This document shows, piece by piece, positions 55,393 to 64,000 of a stretch of 64,000 bases of DNA (the first letter of the stretch is position 1; every line of letters begins with the position of its first letter). This DNA is from an uncultured Peptostreptococcaceae bacterium. GTDB taxonomy: Bacteria; Bacillota; Clostridia; Peptostreptococcales; Peptostreptococcaceae. Both the position numbers and the translations under genes were made by a program. A model generated the notes under the pieces. The model had not been told where the DNA came from. It did not search any database and saw nothing but the letters and a program-made list of their open reading frames with translations. The stretch covers positions 1-64,000 of the forward strand of contig CALWPP010000001.1 of the NCBI GenBank assembly GCA_944383455.1, given 5' to 3'.

Positions 55393-57444
55393 TTATATGT
55401 TTACTACACCTTGAGCCTTTATTTGAATATCATTTGGCACCTCATTTAAAGATAATATTGTTATATTTGGAAATACCATTTCTACTAATTTTCTAAATGG
55501 TGATCTTATTTTTGGTGAAACTAGTAGTATTGGTCTATTATTATTAAAGTTTATATTTTCAGTTACATTTTGAATACTTGCAAAAATTTTATTAGTTATA
55601 TCAGGTGTTACCGCAGGATAAGTTCCGTTTACAGATCTTTGTAAATTACTTGATATTATATTTTCAACTTCTGGTGATAAAGTAACAACAGTTATTGAGT
55701 TATATTCATCAACAAGTTCTGCACAAATACTTCTACTCATAGATATTCTAACATATTCGGTCAAAATTTCTACATCTTTTGTGTTTTTGGCATGATTTGC
55801 TAGAGTTTCTAAAATTGTTACTCTATCTTTTATAGCAACTTTTTCCTTTAGTAAGTTTTGTAAAACAGCTTGAACTTCACCTAAAGTCATTAAATCAGGT
55901 ATTAATTCATCAACAACAGCACTGTATCTTTCTCTTGTTGTATCTATTAATTCTTTTACTTCTTGTCTTCCAAGTAATTCGTATGACTTTGCCTTAATTA
56001 TTTCTAAAAGATGTGTTACAAGTATTGTAGTTGGATCTACAACAGTATACCCTTTAAGTTCTGCTTCTTCGGACTTTTCTTTATTTATCCAAAAAGCATC
56101 AAGTCCAAATGTAGGTTCTTTTGTCTTAATCCCTTCAATATCTATATCTCCACCCATTGGGTTCATACAAAGTAACATTGTAGGCATAAGGTCATGTATA
56201 GCCACAGTATTTCCTTTTATTTTTATTGAGTACTGATTTGGGTTTAACTGAAGATTATCTCTTATTCTTATTGGCTGAACAACTATCCCCATCTCAATTG
56301 CACATTGTCTTCTTACAGATACTATCCTTTGAAGTAAATCCCCTCCACTACTCTCATCTGCAAGAGGGATAAGCCCATAACCAATTTCTACTTCTATTGG
56401 TTCTACATTTATAAGCTTTGAAACATCTTCTGCCATTTCTATACTTGGAGGCTTACTTTCAACTTCTTCTCTTTCCATTTGCTCTGCTTCTTCTATTTCT
56501 TGTTTTTCTTCCTTATTTAATAAAAATGATAGTGCTATTGCACCTATTCCAAGTGCAAAAAATGATAATTTTGGAAGTCCTGGCATAAATCCAAGTATAA
56601 TTAGTGTAGCACCAGTCATTGCTATTGCTTTTGGTATTGATATTAACTGCTTACCAAATTGATTACCAAAGTTTTCTTCTCCACTGACCTTAGTTACTAG
56701 TATACCTGCTGATGTTGATATTAAAAGAGCTGGAATCTGACTCACAAGACCATCCCCTATAGTTAGCCTTATATAAGTTTGAACTGCTTCCATAAACTCC
56801 ATATCAAGCATTACCATACCTATAACTATACCACCAAGTACATTTATAAGAGTAACTACTATACCTGCTGTTGCATCTCCTTTAACAAACTTAGATGCCC
56901 CATCCATTGCTCCATAAAAGTCTGCTTCTTGTTGTAGCTCTTTTCTTTTTCTAATGGCAGTTTTCTCATCTATAACACCAGAGTTTAAATCTGCATCTAT
57001 ACTCATTTGCTTACCTGGCATAGCATCTAGTGTAAATCTTGCAGCAACTTCTGCAACTCTTCCAGAACCATTAGTTATAACCATAAATTGAACTATCATT
57101 ATAATTAAAAATATTACAACCCCAACAACGTAATTTCCACCAACAACGAAACTACCAAAAGCTTCTATTACATTACCAGCAGTACCTTCACTTAATATAA
57201 GTCTTGTTGATGATATATTAAGTGCTAGTCTAAAAAGCGTTGTAACAAGAAGTATAGTTGGAAATATTGATAATTCTAATGTACTGGTAGATAAAAGAGT
57301 CATAAGTAATATAAGAACTGAAAATCCTATATTTACAGCAAGTAAGGTATCAAGTAAAAAAGTCGGAAGAGGTATTATAATCATAAGTACAATACCAAGT
57401 ATTCCAAAAGCTATTAATATATCTAATCTTTTCTTATCTTTCAT
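55393..57444 (-). CDS. flhA: Flagellar export gate protein FlhA
   Basis: A 683-residue type III export component. The N-terminal ~310 residues hold eight membrane helices with the FHIPEP loop (GSGRVAEVAARFTLDAMPGK, DADLNSGVIDE). A cytoplasmic export-chaperone docking domain follows from ~345. Length is typical. Starts after the fliR-flhB fusion. Confidence 0.96.
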   Translation of the reverse strand: MKDKKRLDILIAFGILGIVLMIIIPLPTFLLDTLLAVNIGFSVLILLMTLLSTSTLELSIFPTILLVTTLFRLALNISSTRLILSEGTAGNVIEAFGSFVVGGNYVVGVVIFLIIMIVQFMVITNGSGRVAEVAARFTLDAMPGKQMSIDADLNSGVIDEKTAIRKRKELQQEADFYGAMDGASKFVKGDATAGIVVTLINVLGGIVIGMVMLDMEFMEAVQTYIRLTIGDGLVSQIPALLISTSAGILVTKVSGEENFGNQFGKQLISIPKAIAMTGATLIILGFMPGLPKLSFFALGIGAIALSFLLNKEEKQEIEEAEQMEREEVESKPPSIEMAEDVSKLINVEPIEVEIGYGLIPLADESSGGDLLQRIVSVRRQCAIEMGIVVQPIRIRDNLQLNPNQYSIKIKGNTVAIHDLMPTMLLCMNPMGGDIDIEGIKTKEPTFGLDAFWINKEKSEEAELKGYTVVDPTTILVTHLLEIIKAKSYELLGRQEVKELIDTTRERYSAVVDELIPDLMTLGEVQAVLQNLLKEKVAIKDRVTILETLANHAKNTKDVEILTEYVRISMSRSICAELVDEYNSITVVTLSPEVENIISSNLQRSVNGTYPAVTPDITNKIFASIQNVTENINFNNNRPILLVSPKIRSPFRKLVEMVFPNITILSLNEVPNDIQIKAQGVVNI

Positions 57445-57455
57445 CCTAACCTCAT

Positions 57456-59276
57456 CTATAACTTTTTATATCTATTTTTAATTTTATAAACAGCAACTAA
57501 AACTTCTGCTACTGCTTGATACATACTCTCTGGTATTTCTTGGTCTATTTCTACTTCTTTGTACATAAGTCTTGCAAGAGGTTTATTCTCAATTATAGGA
57601 ATATCGTGTTCTTTGGCTATTTCTCTTATTTTAAATGCAATTAAATCAGCTCCTTTTGCAACAACTACAGGAGTCTCATCTTTTCCTCTTTCATATCTTA
57701 TTGCTATTGATATATGGGTTGGGTTTGTAACTATTACATTAGCAGTTGGAACTGCTTGCATCATTCTCATTCTAGCCATTTCTCTTTGCTTTTGCTTTAT
57801 TTTTCCCTTAATTTGAGGATTACCTTCAGCTTGCTTAAATTCTTCTTTAATTTCTTCTTTTGTCATTTTAAGACTTTTATTATGAGTATACTTTTGATAC
57901 CCATAATCTAAAGCAGCTATTACAACCACTATTACAACCATTTTTTTTAATAAATCTGAAATAAGAGTTACAACAGTTGGAAAAAGTGAAGAAATATGAA
58001 GAGATGAACTCATCATTATTCCTCTAAAATTTTGTTCTATATATTTTTCTCCAATATAAAAAAGTATAGCTATAATTACTATACTTTTTAGTAGTTGAAC
58101 TATAGCTTTTCCAGAAAACATATTTTTAAGCCCACTTATTGGATTTAACTTTGAAAGCTTTGGTTTTAATGGTTCAGTTGTAAATAGTAATTTTGTTTGA
58201 ACTAAAGTTGCAATAACTCCAAGGGACATTATTATAGCACCTATTGGTAAAAAAGTCTTGGCAAATGTACTTGCAAGACCCTCCATCAAAACATTTAAAT
58301 TTAAGTCATTCATTTCAAATTTAAAACTATAATTTAAGTATCCAATTAAAAATGCCCTTAACTCCTTAAAAACATACTCAGACATTGTCATAATTATAGC
58401 TAACATACTTATAAGAGTTACTGCAGTTTGTACTTCAGAACTTTTTGCAACATTACCTTGCTTTCTAGCATCTCTTTTTTTCTTAGCAGTTGGTTCTTCA
58501 GTTTTATCATCATTTGATAAAATAATTCCAATAGGTGCAAGAATACCATAGTTACTACTAAGTGTACCTTTTAGTATATCTGATATATTTCCTATAAGCT
58601 CTATTATTTCTTTTGTTAAAAGTGGTACTGATATTATAAAAAATGCTATACCAACAAGTATTTTAAGTGGCATTGAAATCATCATTATATTAAGAGAAGG
58701 AACACTTTTTGATATAAGTCCTAAAACTAAATCCTTCATAAAAAGTGCCAACATTATCGGTATACTCATTCTAAATCCAATTGAAAATATTTGAACAAAA
58801 ACATTTATTATATATTCAAAATTATTAACAAAAACAAATTGACCGACTTTTATTATATTAAAACTATATTGTATTCCCTCTATCATTACATGGTGACCAT
58901 TTATAGCAAAAAATATAACTACTCCCATCCAATACATTATATTTTGGATAATAGTTGTTTGTGACTGAGTATTTGGGTCAAACATACTTGCCATAGAAAG
59001 ACCAAGTTGTAAATCAATAAAAGAACCTGCTATTTGTAAAGCACTAAAACACAAGCTAGTTATGTACCCAAGCATCAAACCTGTCATAAACTCTGTTATA
59101 ACTACACTTATAAGTTCATACATATTATTTACATCAATACTAGCATCTATTCCAAACGATACTATCATTGATAGTACAAACGAAAATAATACCTTAAACT
59201 GAGTTGGCGTCCCTTTTGGAAATATAACATTCATGGATGCAAAAAATGTGCTTATTCTAATAAATATAAATAACAT
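57456..59276 (-). CDS. fliR-flhB: Fused flagellar export protein FliR-FlhB
   Basis: A 606-residue natural fusion. Residues 1-~250 are FliR (six membrane helices, GLSMASMFDPNTQSQ). From ~258 FlhB begins with the canonical DDKTEEPTAKKKRDARKQG; its four helices are followed by the cytoplasmic domain with the self-cleaving NPTH site in VIVTNPTHISIAIRYERG. The same fusion is known from several Clostridia, including C. difficile. It fixes 1:1 stoichiometry of the two gate proteins. Confidence 0.95.
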   Translation of the reverse strand: MLFIFIRISTFFASMNVIFPKGTPTQFKVLFSFVLSMIVSFGIDASIDVNNMYELISVVITEFMTGLMLGYITSLCFSALQIAGSFIDLQLGLSMASMFDPNTQSQTTIIQNIMYWMGVVIFFAINGHHVMIEGIQYSFNIIKVGQFVFVNNFEYIINVFVQIFSIGFRMSIPIMLALFMKDLVLGLISKSVPSLNIMMISMPLKILVGIAFFIISVPLLTKEIIELIGNISDILKGTLSSNYGILAPIGIILSNDDKTEEPTAKKKRDARKQGNVAKSSEVQTAVTLISMLAIIMTMSEYVFKELRAFLIGYLNYSFKFEMNDLNLNVLMEGLASTFAKTFLPIGAIIMSLGVIATLVQTKLLFTTEPLKPKLSKLNPISGLKNMFSGKAIVQLLKSIVIIAILFYIGEKYIEQNFRGIMMSSSLHISSLFPTVVTLISDLLKKMVVIVVVIAALDYGYQKYTHNKSLKMTKEEIKEEFKQAEGNPQIKGKIKQKQREMARMRMMQAVPTANVIVTNPTHISIAIRYERGKDETPVVVAKGADLIAFKIREIAKEHDIPIIENKPLARLMYKEVEIDQEIPESMYQAVAEVLVAVYKIKNRYKKL

Positions 59277-59280
59277 AATT

Positions 59281-59550
59281 TTACCTATTTATTACAGATA
59301 TCATATTCATAATTTTATTTGTAAAATCAACAATTTCTTGTAACATCCAGTTACCTCCAATACCTAATGCAAGTCCTGCAACAATAAGCTTTGGTAAAAA
59401 GGTAAGAGTTTGTTCTTGAATTTGTGTTGTTGCCTGAATTATACTTATTAGTAGCCCTACAACTAAAGTAAGAATTAATATTGGCCCACCAACTAGCATA
59501 CTAACATATAAAGTTTCCTTAACTATACTCATTACCATATTTTCACTCAT
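59281..59550 (-). CDS. fliQ: Flagellar export protein FliQ
   Basis: An 89-residue two-helix membrane protein of the export gate: VGGPILILTLVVGLLISIIQ, then ATTQIQEQTLTFLPK. 4 bp upstream of fliR-flhB. Confidence 0.94.
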   Translation of the reverse strand: MSENMVMSIVKETLYVSMLVGGPILILTLVVGLLISIIQATTQIQEQTLTFLPKLIVAGLALGIGGNWMLQEIVDFTNKIMNMISVINR

Positions 59551-59565
59551 ATTTCAAACTCCTTT

Positions 59566-60237
59566 TTAATTGAAACTTAAAAGCAAAGACTTTATAAGTA
59601 AATTCCATCCATCTACCATTATAAATAAAAGTAGCTTAAATGGTAATGATACCATAACTGGAGGTAGCATCATCATACCCATAGCCATAAGAGTACTTGC
59701 AACTACGAGGTCTATAAGTAAAAATGGCAAATAAATCAAAAATCCTATTTGAAATGCAGTCTTTAGTTCACTTATAGCAAATGCTGGTGCCAACACATAA
59801 AGTGGTACATCATCTCTAGTTAAATTTTTTGTATCCATCTTTGCACTTTCCAAAAATAATTTTATATCACTTTCTCTAGTTTGCTTGAGTAAAAAGCTTT
59901 TTATAGGTTTTTGAGCCTCATTTAACGCTTCTTGAAAGTTTATTTCTTCTTGTAAGTATGGTTTTACAGCTTTTTCATTTATCTCATTTACGGTTGGTGC
60001 CATTATAAAAACAGTCATAGCAATAGCTACTCCTAAAAGAATTTGGTTTGGTATTGACTGTTGTGCACCTATTGCAGACTTTATAAAAGAAAATGTTATT
60101 ATTATCCTTATAAAGCTCGTAAACATAAATATAACTGCAGGCAAAAACATTAAAAAAGTTAAAATTATAAATAACTGTATTAAAGGAGTAAGATCTTGTT
60201 GAGCATACGATGCTAAAATATTATTAAATTCTTCCAT
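59566..60237 (-). CDS. fliP: Flagellar export protein FliP
   Basis: A 223-residue gate protein with four membrane helices. Signature motifs SFIRIIITFSFIKSAIGAQQ and PNQILLGVAIAMTVFIMAPT; the C-terminal MGMMMLPPVMVSLPFKLLLF is conserved. No classical cleavable signal peptide is obvious at the short N-terminus. In order fliO-like, fliP, fliQ. Confidence 0.95.
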   Translation of the reverse strand: MEEFNNILASYAQQDLTPLIQLFIILTFLMFLPAVIFMFTSFIRIIITFSFIKSAIGAQQSIPNQILLGVAIAMTVFIMAPTVNEINEKAVKPYLQEEINFQEALNEAQKPIKSFLLKQTRESDIKLFLESAKMDTKNLTRDDVPLYVLAPAFAISELKTAFQIGFLIYLPFLLIDLVVASTLMAMGMMMLPPVMVSLPFKLLLFIMVDGWNLLIKSLLLSFN

Positions 60238-60253
60238 CTTTACACTCCCCTAA

Positions 60254-60607
60254 CTATTTTCTAAAATTTTCTTTAAAGTTTTCATAAAACTTTTTTGTAC
60301 TTTCTTTTTTGATAGAATTACTTTCTCTTATATGTTCTTCTATAGATATGACTTCTTCCTTTGTTAAATTTTTTATCGTTTCTAATTTAGAGGGTGATGA
60401 TGCTAATATTAGCCCTTCATCACCCATTTTTAAAACAAAAATTTCTGTATCTTTATTTAAAGTAGTCTTTTCTAAAATTTTTGTGTATTTACTATTTTCT
60501 ATAAAACTCATATTAGTTTTTGCAAGTCTCATAGACAAAACAATTAAAATCATAACTATAGGAACAGCAATAATCGTGTTTAATATATACTGCAACATAT
60601 TATCCAT
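60254..60607 (-). CDS. fliO: FliO/FliZ-like flagellar biosynthesis protein
   Basis: A 117-residue protein with one N-terminal membrane helix (~8-28) and a small beta domain (TEIFVLKMGDEGLILASSPS), the FliO pattern, here lacking a long C-terminal tail. FliO assists FliP assembly. Called fliZ in Bacillus/Clostridium literature. Position directly ahead of fliP supports the call. Confidence 0.8.
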   Translation of the reverse strand: MDNMLQYILNTIIAVPIVMILIVLSMRLAKTNMSFIENSKYTKILEKTTLNKDTEIFVLKMGDEGLILASSPSKLETIKNLTKEEVISIEEHIRESNSIKKESTKKFYENFKENFRK

Positions 60608-60615
60608 TGTTATGG

Positions 60616-61464
60616 CTATTCTCCTTCTTTAGCTTCTGTATGCTGTTCAGATTCTCCAGTAGTTGATGTATTTGCTGATGAGCTTCCACTTTCTGCAAGT
60701 GTTGCTTTATCATCTAGTATTAATATATCAACCCTTCTATTTAACGATTTATTTTCAGGAGTATCATTTTCTACTATAGGATTATATTCTCCAAAACCTT
60801 TAACAGAAATTCGTTTTGGACTTATTTGTTTTTCATATATAAAAAATCTAGCAACACTTACAGCTCTTGCTGTTGAAAGTTCCCAGTTAGACGGGAATTC
60901 TTTTGTATTTATTGGATTATTATCTGTGTTACCTTCTATTAAAACACTATTTGAAACACTACTTACCATTGTATAAAGTGCATCTAAAACATCAGGTGTT
61001 GCTTTTAAATCAGCTTTTCCCGAGTCAAAAAGTAACGATTCATGAAGTTGAAGTATTATACCTCTTTCATCTTCAACTAGTTTTATTTTGTCAGCTAAGT
61101 TTTTCTGCTCTATAACCTCTTCTAAAGTTTCTTTTAATTCTTCTTTATTAAGAGGTGGTGGTGGAGCAGGAGTTTGCTCTGAAGGTGGTTTTTCTGAAGG
61201 TTCTGTTTGTTCTTTATCTTGCTCATTATTATCTTTTTTAGCATCTATCTTAAGATCATCTATGTCTTCTAGCTCTTTTACTGTATTCTTACCAGTTAAA
61301 GCATCTTGTAATGCCTCTTTTAATTCTTTTAATTTCTGTGCATCAACTGAAGATATAGAAAAAAGAACAACGAAAAATGCCATAAGAAGAGTTACCGCAT
61401 CGGCATAGGTTCCAAGCCATGCATCTGGATTGACATCATCACCCTTTTTCTCTTTACGAGCCAT
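60616..61464 (-). CDS. motB: Flagellar motor stator protein MotB
   Basis: A 282-residue stator subunit. A single N-terminal membrane helix carries the proton-binding Asp (GTYADAVTLLMAFFVVLFS). A Glu/Pro-rich linker (~80-115, with PPPP) is followed by an OmpA-like peptidoglycan-binding domain (IEGNTDNNPINTKEFPSNWE, VKGFGEYNPI) and a Ser/Thr-rich tail. Starts 3 bp after motA. fliL, usually next, is missing. Confidence 0.94.
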   Translation of the reverse strand: MARKEKKGDDVNPDAWLGTYADAVTLLMAFFVVLFSISSVDAQKLKELKEALQDALTGKNTVKELEDIDDLKIDAKKDNNEQDKEQTEPSEKPPSEQTPAPPPPLNKEELKETLEEVIEQKNLADKIKLVEDERGIILQLHESLLFDSGKADLKATPDVLDALYTMVSSVSNSVLIEGNTDNNPINTKEFPSNWELSTARAVSVARFFIYEKQISPKRISVKGFGEYNPIVENDTPENKSLNRRVDILILDDKATLAESGSSSANTSTTGESEQHTEAKEGE

Positions 61465-61467
61465 TTA

Positions 61468-62256
61468 TTATGCACCTCCACCTTCTTGAAATGCTTTCTT
61501 ATCTTTTTCATCTAAATAGCAAACTAAACATGCTTCAAGAACTGGCATACTATCTTCTTTTTGTATACTTAAAATTCCTGACATTATCATTTCCATAAGA
61601 ACTGCTTCTCTTTCTGCCTTTAAATCTATATTGTACCCTATTGGGTTAAATATACCATTTGCAAGCAAAGAACCATAAAAAGTTGTAAGAAGTGCCGCAG
61701 CCATACCAGTAGCAACCTTGTTGGCATCTGAAACGTCTCCCATCATCTGAACAAGACCTATAAGTGTACCAACCATACCGAACGCTGGACAGAATGACCC
61801 CCAAAGCTTAAATACTTTTGCAGCTACTCCATACCTTGCTTCCATCATTGATATTTCAGTTTCAAGTATTGCTCTTGTTGTATCAGGATCCATACCATCA
61901 ACAACATAACCTAGTCCTTGCCTTAAAAAATCATTTTCAATCTGCGCCATAGAAGATTCTAGAGCTAGAACACCCTCTGTTCTTACTTTTTTTGCGATAT
62001 CTTTAAATTGGTTTATTAAATCAACTTTGTTTACATTAGTTTCAAACATAGCTATTTGGATAGCTTTTCCAAGCCCTGTTATGTCACTTAATGGGAATGT
62101 TGCTAAAACTGCAGTAAGAGAACCACCTAAAGTTATTATTATAGATGGAACGTCTATAAAAGAAGCGATATTCGCCTTTGCAGAAACAATACCAAAGAAC
62201 GTCATACCAAGGGCTCCAACTAACCCTACAGGGGTTAATACATCTAGCTTTTTCAT
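61468..62256 (-). CDS. motA: Flagellar motor stator protein MotA
   Basis: A 262-residue stator subunit with four membrane helices: IIITLGGSLTAVLATFP, the cytoplasmic loop with LRQGLGYVVDGMDPDT, and AFGMVGTLIGLVQMM. Forms the ion channel with MotB. Confidence 0.95.
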   Translation of the reverse strand: MKKLDVLTPVGLVGALGMTFFGIVSAKANIASFIDVPSIIITLGGSLTAVLATFPLSDITGLGKAIQIAMFETNVNKVDLINQFKDIAKKVRTEGVLALESSMAQIENDFLRQGLGYVVDGMDPDTTRAILETEISMMEARYGVAAKVFKLWGSFCPAFGMVGTLIGLVQMMGDVSDANKVATGMAAALLTTFYGSLLANGIFNPIGYNIDLKAEREAVLMEMIMSGILSIQKEDSMPVLEACLVCYLDEKDKKAFQEGGGA

Positions 62257-62275
62257 ATTATTTCCCCCTCAAAAA

Positions 62276-63370
62276 CTATCTCTTTAAGTTCATTATCTCT
62301 TGTAATATCTCATCACTTGTAGTTATTACTTTACTCGATGCTTGGAATGCTCTTTGAGTAACTATCATTTCAGTAAATTCTTCTGATAAATCAACATTTG
62401 ACATTTCTATTGCGCCTTGCTTTATCTTCCCAAGATTAGCATTTATTATAGCATTTCCAGAGTTTGCAGTTACTCCATAAAGATTTCCTGCTAACTGTTC
62501 AAGTCCTTCTGGATTTTGAAATGCTGCCATTGTAAGTTGTTGATATCCTTCTGTTGGCTGACCTGATGAGTCAGTTTTTGGTGCTCTAGTTCCATCTTCA
62601 AGAAGATAAGATATCTTACCATCTTGAGATATATTAAAGTTAACAACTTTTGTTAGCCTGGATATAGCATTTATATCCTGAACTTGACCTAAATCAGCTC
62701 CTCCTAATGTTTGATACTTATATTGAGGTGCACCATTAGCATCAACCCCAGTTTGAATCCTTATAACACTAGTTCCTGCCTTAATACCATTTTGATCTTG
62801 AGTTAAAACATAAACATCTTTTGGTATTTGAACTGGTGCTGCATCATTTTGTCCATCTCCATCAGTATCTATACTGTATCTTTGATCGCCTTCTGGAACT
62901 TCTTCAATAGCTCCAGTTTGTTGATTAATTTGTGTTAATTTATTTAAAACTTTATATCCATCGGCAGTTACTAAGTTACCATTCATATCAAGACTAAAAG
63001 AACCGTCTCTAGTATAACCTACTTTTCCTCCACCCATAGATACAGCAAAAAATCCATCTCCATCTATCGCTAAATCTGTGGGTCTACCTGTTGGTTGTAT
63101 AGCTCCTTGTACCATATTTTTAAATATACCACTAACTTTAACTCCTATCCCAACTTGACCAGGACTTACCCCTCCAAGTACTAAAGCATTATCTGCAGTA
63201 CCACCTGGTGCACTAGCATATATTGAGTTTTGATATAATGCATCAGTAAATCTTGCACTACTCTTTTTAAATGCTGTAGTACCAACGTTAGCCGTATTAT
63301 TAGCTATAACATCTAGCTTTGTTTGATTAGCTTTCATTCCACTTATTCCTGAATACATCGATCTTAACAT
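62276..63370 (-). CDS. flgE: Flagellar hook protein FlgE
   Basis: A 364-residue hook subunit. The N-terminal helix MLRSMYSGISGMKANQTKLD with NNTANVGTTAFKKS and C-terminal VDLSEEFTEMIVTQRAFQAS match FlgE. The central variable region includes an Asp-rich DTDGDGQNDAA segment. Follows flgD; flbD (swrD), usual after flgE, is absent. Confidence 0.92.
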   Translation of the reverse strand: MLRSMYSGISGMKANQTKLDVIANNTANVGTTAFKKSSARFTDALYQNSIYASAPGGTADNALVLGGVSPGQVGIGVKVSGIFKNMVQGAIQPTGRPTDLAIDGDGFFAVSMGGGKVGYTRDGSFSLDMNGNLVTADGYKVLNKLTQINQQTGAIEEVPEGDQRYSIDTDGDGQNDAAPVQIPKDVYVLTQDQNGIKAGTSVIRIQTGVDANGAPQYKYQTLGGADLGQVQDINAISRLTKVVNFNISQDGKISYLLEDGTRAPKTDSSGQPTEGYQQLTMAAFQNPEGLEQLAGNLYGVTANSGNAIINANLGKIKQGAIEMSNVDLSEEFTEMIVTQRAFQASSKVITTSDEILQEIMNLKR

Positions 63371-63398
63371 ATGATTATCTCTCCTTTTATAATAATTC

Positions 63399-64000
63399 TT
63401 AACTTACCTTTATTAATGAGGCATATTCAACAGAAACAACTTCTCCCGTTGATTCATCTTTTATATTCATATAAACAACACCATCTTTTATTTCAACACT
63501 TTCAACAACACCTTTTAATGTTTCAGGATTTTTTGACTCTTCACTACTTGACCCATCAGTCCCATCGACAGAAGTTTCTCCATCAGTAGAGCTTCCAGCA
63601 GATTCATTTCCTTCAGTAGCACCTTCTGGCTTATTATCAGTATCTTCCGTTTTATTATCGTCAGTATCTTCTTTATCAGCTTCTGGTTTGTATACTTCCA
63701 CAGTCTTACCGATAAGAGCACTCGCTCCGTTCATAGCAGAATTTATTAATAATCCATCTGTTAATGCGGTTAAATACTCCATATTATCATTTAGGTCCAT
63801 TATTTGCTCCATAGTTGTAAATTGTGAAAGTTGAGTTACGTATTGTGTTGGATCTTGAGGATTGAAAGGGTCTTGATTTTTCATTTGAGCAACTAATAAT
63901 TTTAAAAATAAGTCTTTACTTGCTTCCTCGCCTGGCATGACTATAGGAGTTCCATTCTCAGTTACATTAGAACTTCTAGATTTTGTATGAGTTTGCGTAA
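63399..64000 (-). CDS. flgD: Flagellar hook-cap protein FlgD (partial, 5' end outside window)
   Basis: At least 200 residues; the frame is open to the window edge, so the ATG inside (63938) is not the start. The conserved cap motif LFLKLLVAQMKNQDPFNPQD and QLSQFTTMEQ is intact. After SALIGKTVEVYKPE comes a ~55-residue insertion made almost wholly of Glu, Asp, Asn, Ser, Thr and Gly (~TDDNKTEDTDNKPEG to SSSEESKNPE), before the terminal VYMNIKDESTGEVVSVEY. The insertion is unusual for FlgD. First visible gene of the flagellar run. Confidence 0.9.
   Translation of the reverse strand, partial: TQTHTKSRSSNVTENGTPIVMPGEEASKDLFLKLLVAQMKNQDPFNPQDPTQYVTQLSQFTTMEQIMDLNDNMEYLTALTDGLLINSAMNGASALIGKTVEVYKPEADKEDTDDNKTEDTDNKPEGATEGNESAGSSTDGETSVDGTDGSSSEESKNPETLKGVVESVEIKDGVVYMNIKDESTGEVVSVEYASLIKVS

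Noticed and set aside
57559..57911. Plus-strand hydrophobic frames opposite fliR-flhB, and similar ones opposite motB and motA
   Set aside because: Shadows of highly conserved flagellar genes with no start signals.

Overview
The window is very AT-rich and looks like a Gram-positive anaerobe of the Clostridia. The strongest hints are the fused fliR-flhB gene, the PolC-type polymerase, a PyrR attenuator, a T-box leader, a type I-B-like CRISPR repeat, an hsmR-hsmA pair and IStron elements (group I intron plus tnpB). Together these point to the Peptostreptococcaceae, near Clostridioides; that placement is inference, since no 16S rRNA gene is present. Nearly all genes lie on the minus strand.

Layout. 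(1) 1-10 kb is a housekeeping block: rlmN, cut after 43 codons by an IStron that runs off the left edge, then rsmB, a zinc peptidase, a DUF116 gene, fmt, def, priA, coaBC, rpoZ, gmk and dapF. (2) 10.1-10.9 kb is a 13-repeat CRISPR array without cas genes in view. (3) 11-18.3 kb holds rqcH (the first of only three plus-strand genes), a broken uracil permease behind an intact PyrR-type leader, pyrR, a PHP phosphoesterase, an S1-repeat protein and a DUF1846 protein. (4) 18.5-22.2 kb is one acidic DUF285-repeat gene interrupted by a 1.88-kb IStron: a group I ribozyme followed by an intact tnpB and a probable guide-RNA end. (5) 22.4-31.6 kb carries an ABC-F ATPase, a chemoreceptor, manA, transporters and a heme-response-like pair (MarR regulator plus HsmA). 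(6) 31.6-39.4 kb is rich in decayed genes: a lipoprotein with two lesions, a frameshifted maltose acetyltransferase, a truncated second alpha-glucosidase, a PTS EIIB remnant without its phosphorylated cysteine, and an amino-acid ABC ATPase stopped inside its signature motif. Next to them are an intact alpha-glucosidase, a ThrE-type exporter and a T-box leader with a duplicated terminator module. (7) 39.8-50.6 kb holds polC, a putative zinc peptidase, serine dehydratase (sdaAB-sdaAA), a PfoR-like membrane protein, a cystine-type symporter and a CoA-disulfide reductase. (8) 50.7-64 kb is a flagellar operon read right to left: flgD, flgE, motA, motB, fliO-like, fliP, fliQ, fliR-flhB, flhA, fliA, two flgG-type rod genes, fliM, fliN and an unknown membrane protein.

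How it fits together. The organism is probably motile and uses serine and other amino acids. Its alpha-glucoside uptake locus and one amino-acid importer appear to be decaying. The most interesting content is the pair of IStrons. Each sits inside a coding sequence and puts a stop codon at or within a few codons of its 5' junction, so normal protein would need RNA splicing. One carries an intact RNA-guided nuclease gene. The CRISPR array is notable for three pairs of identical or sister spacers among twelve.
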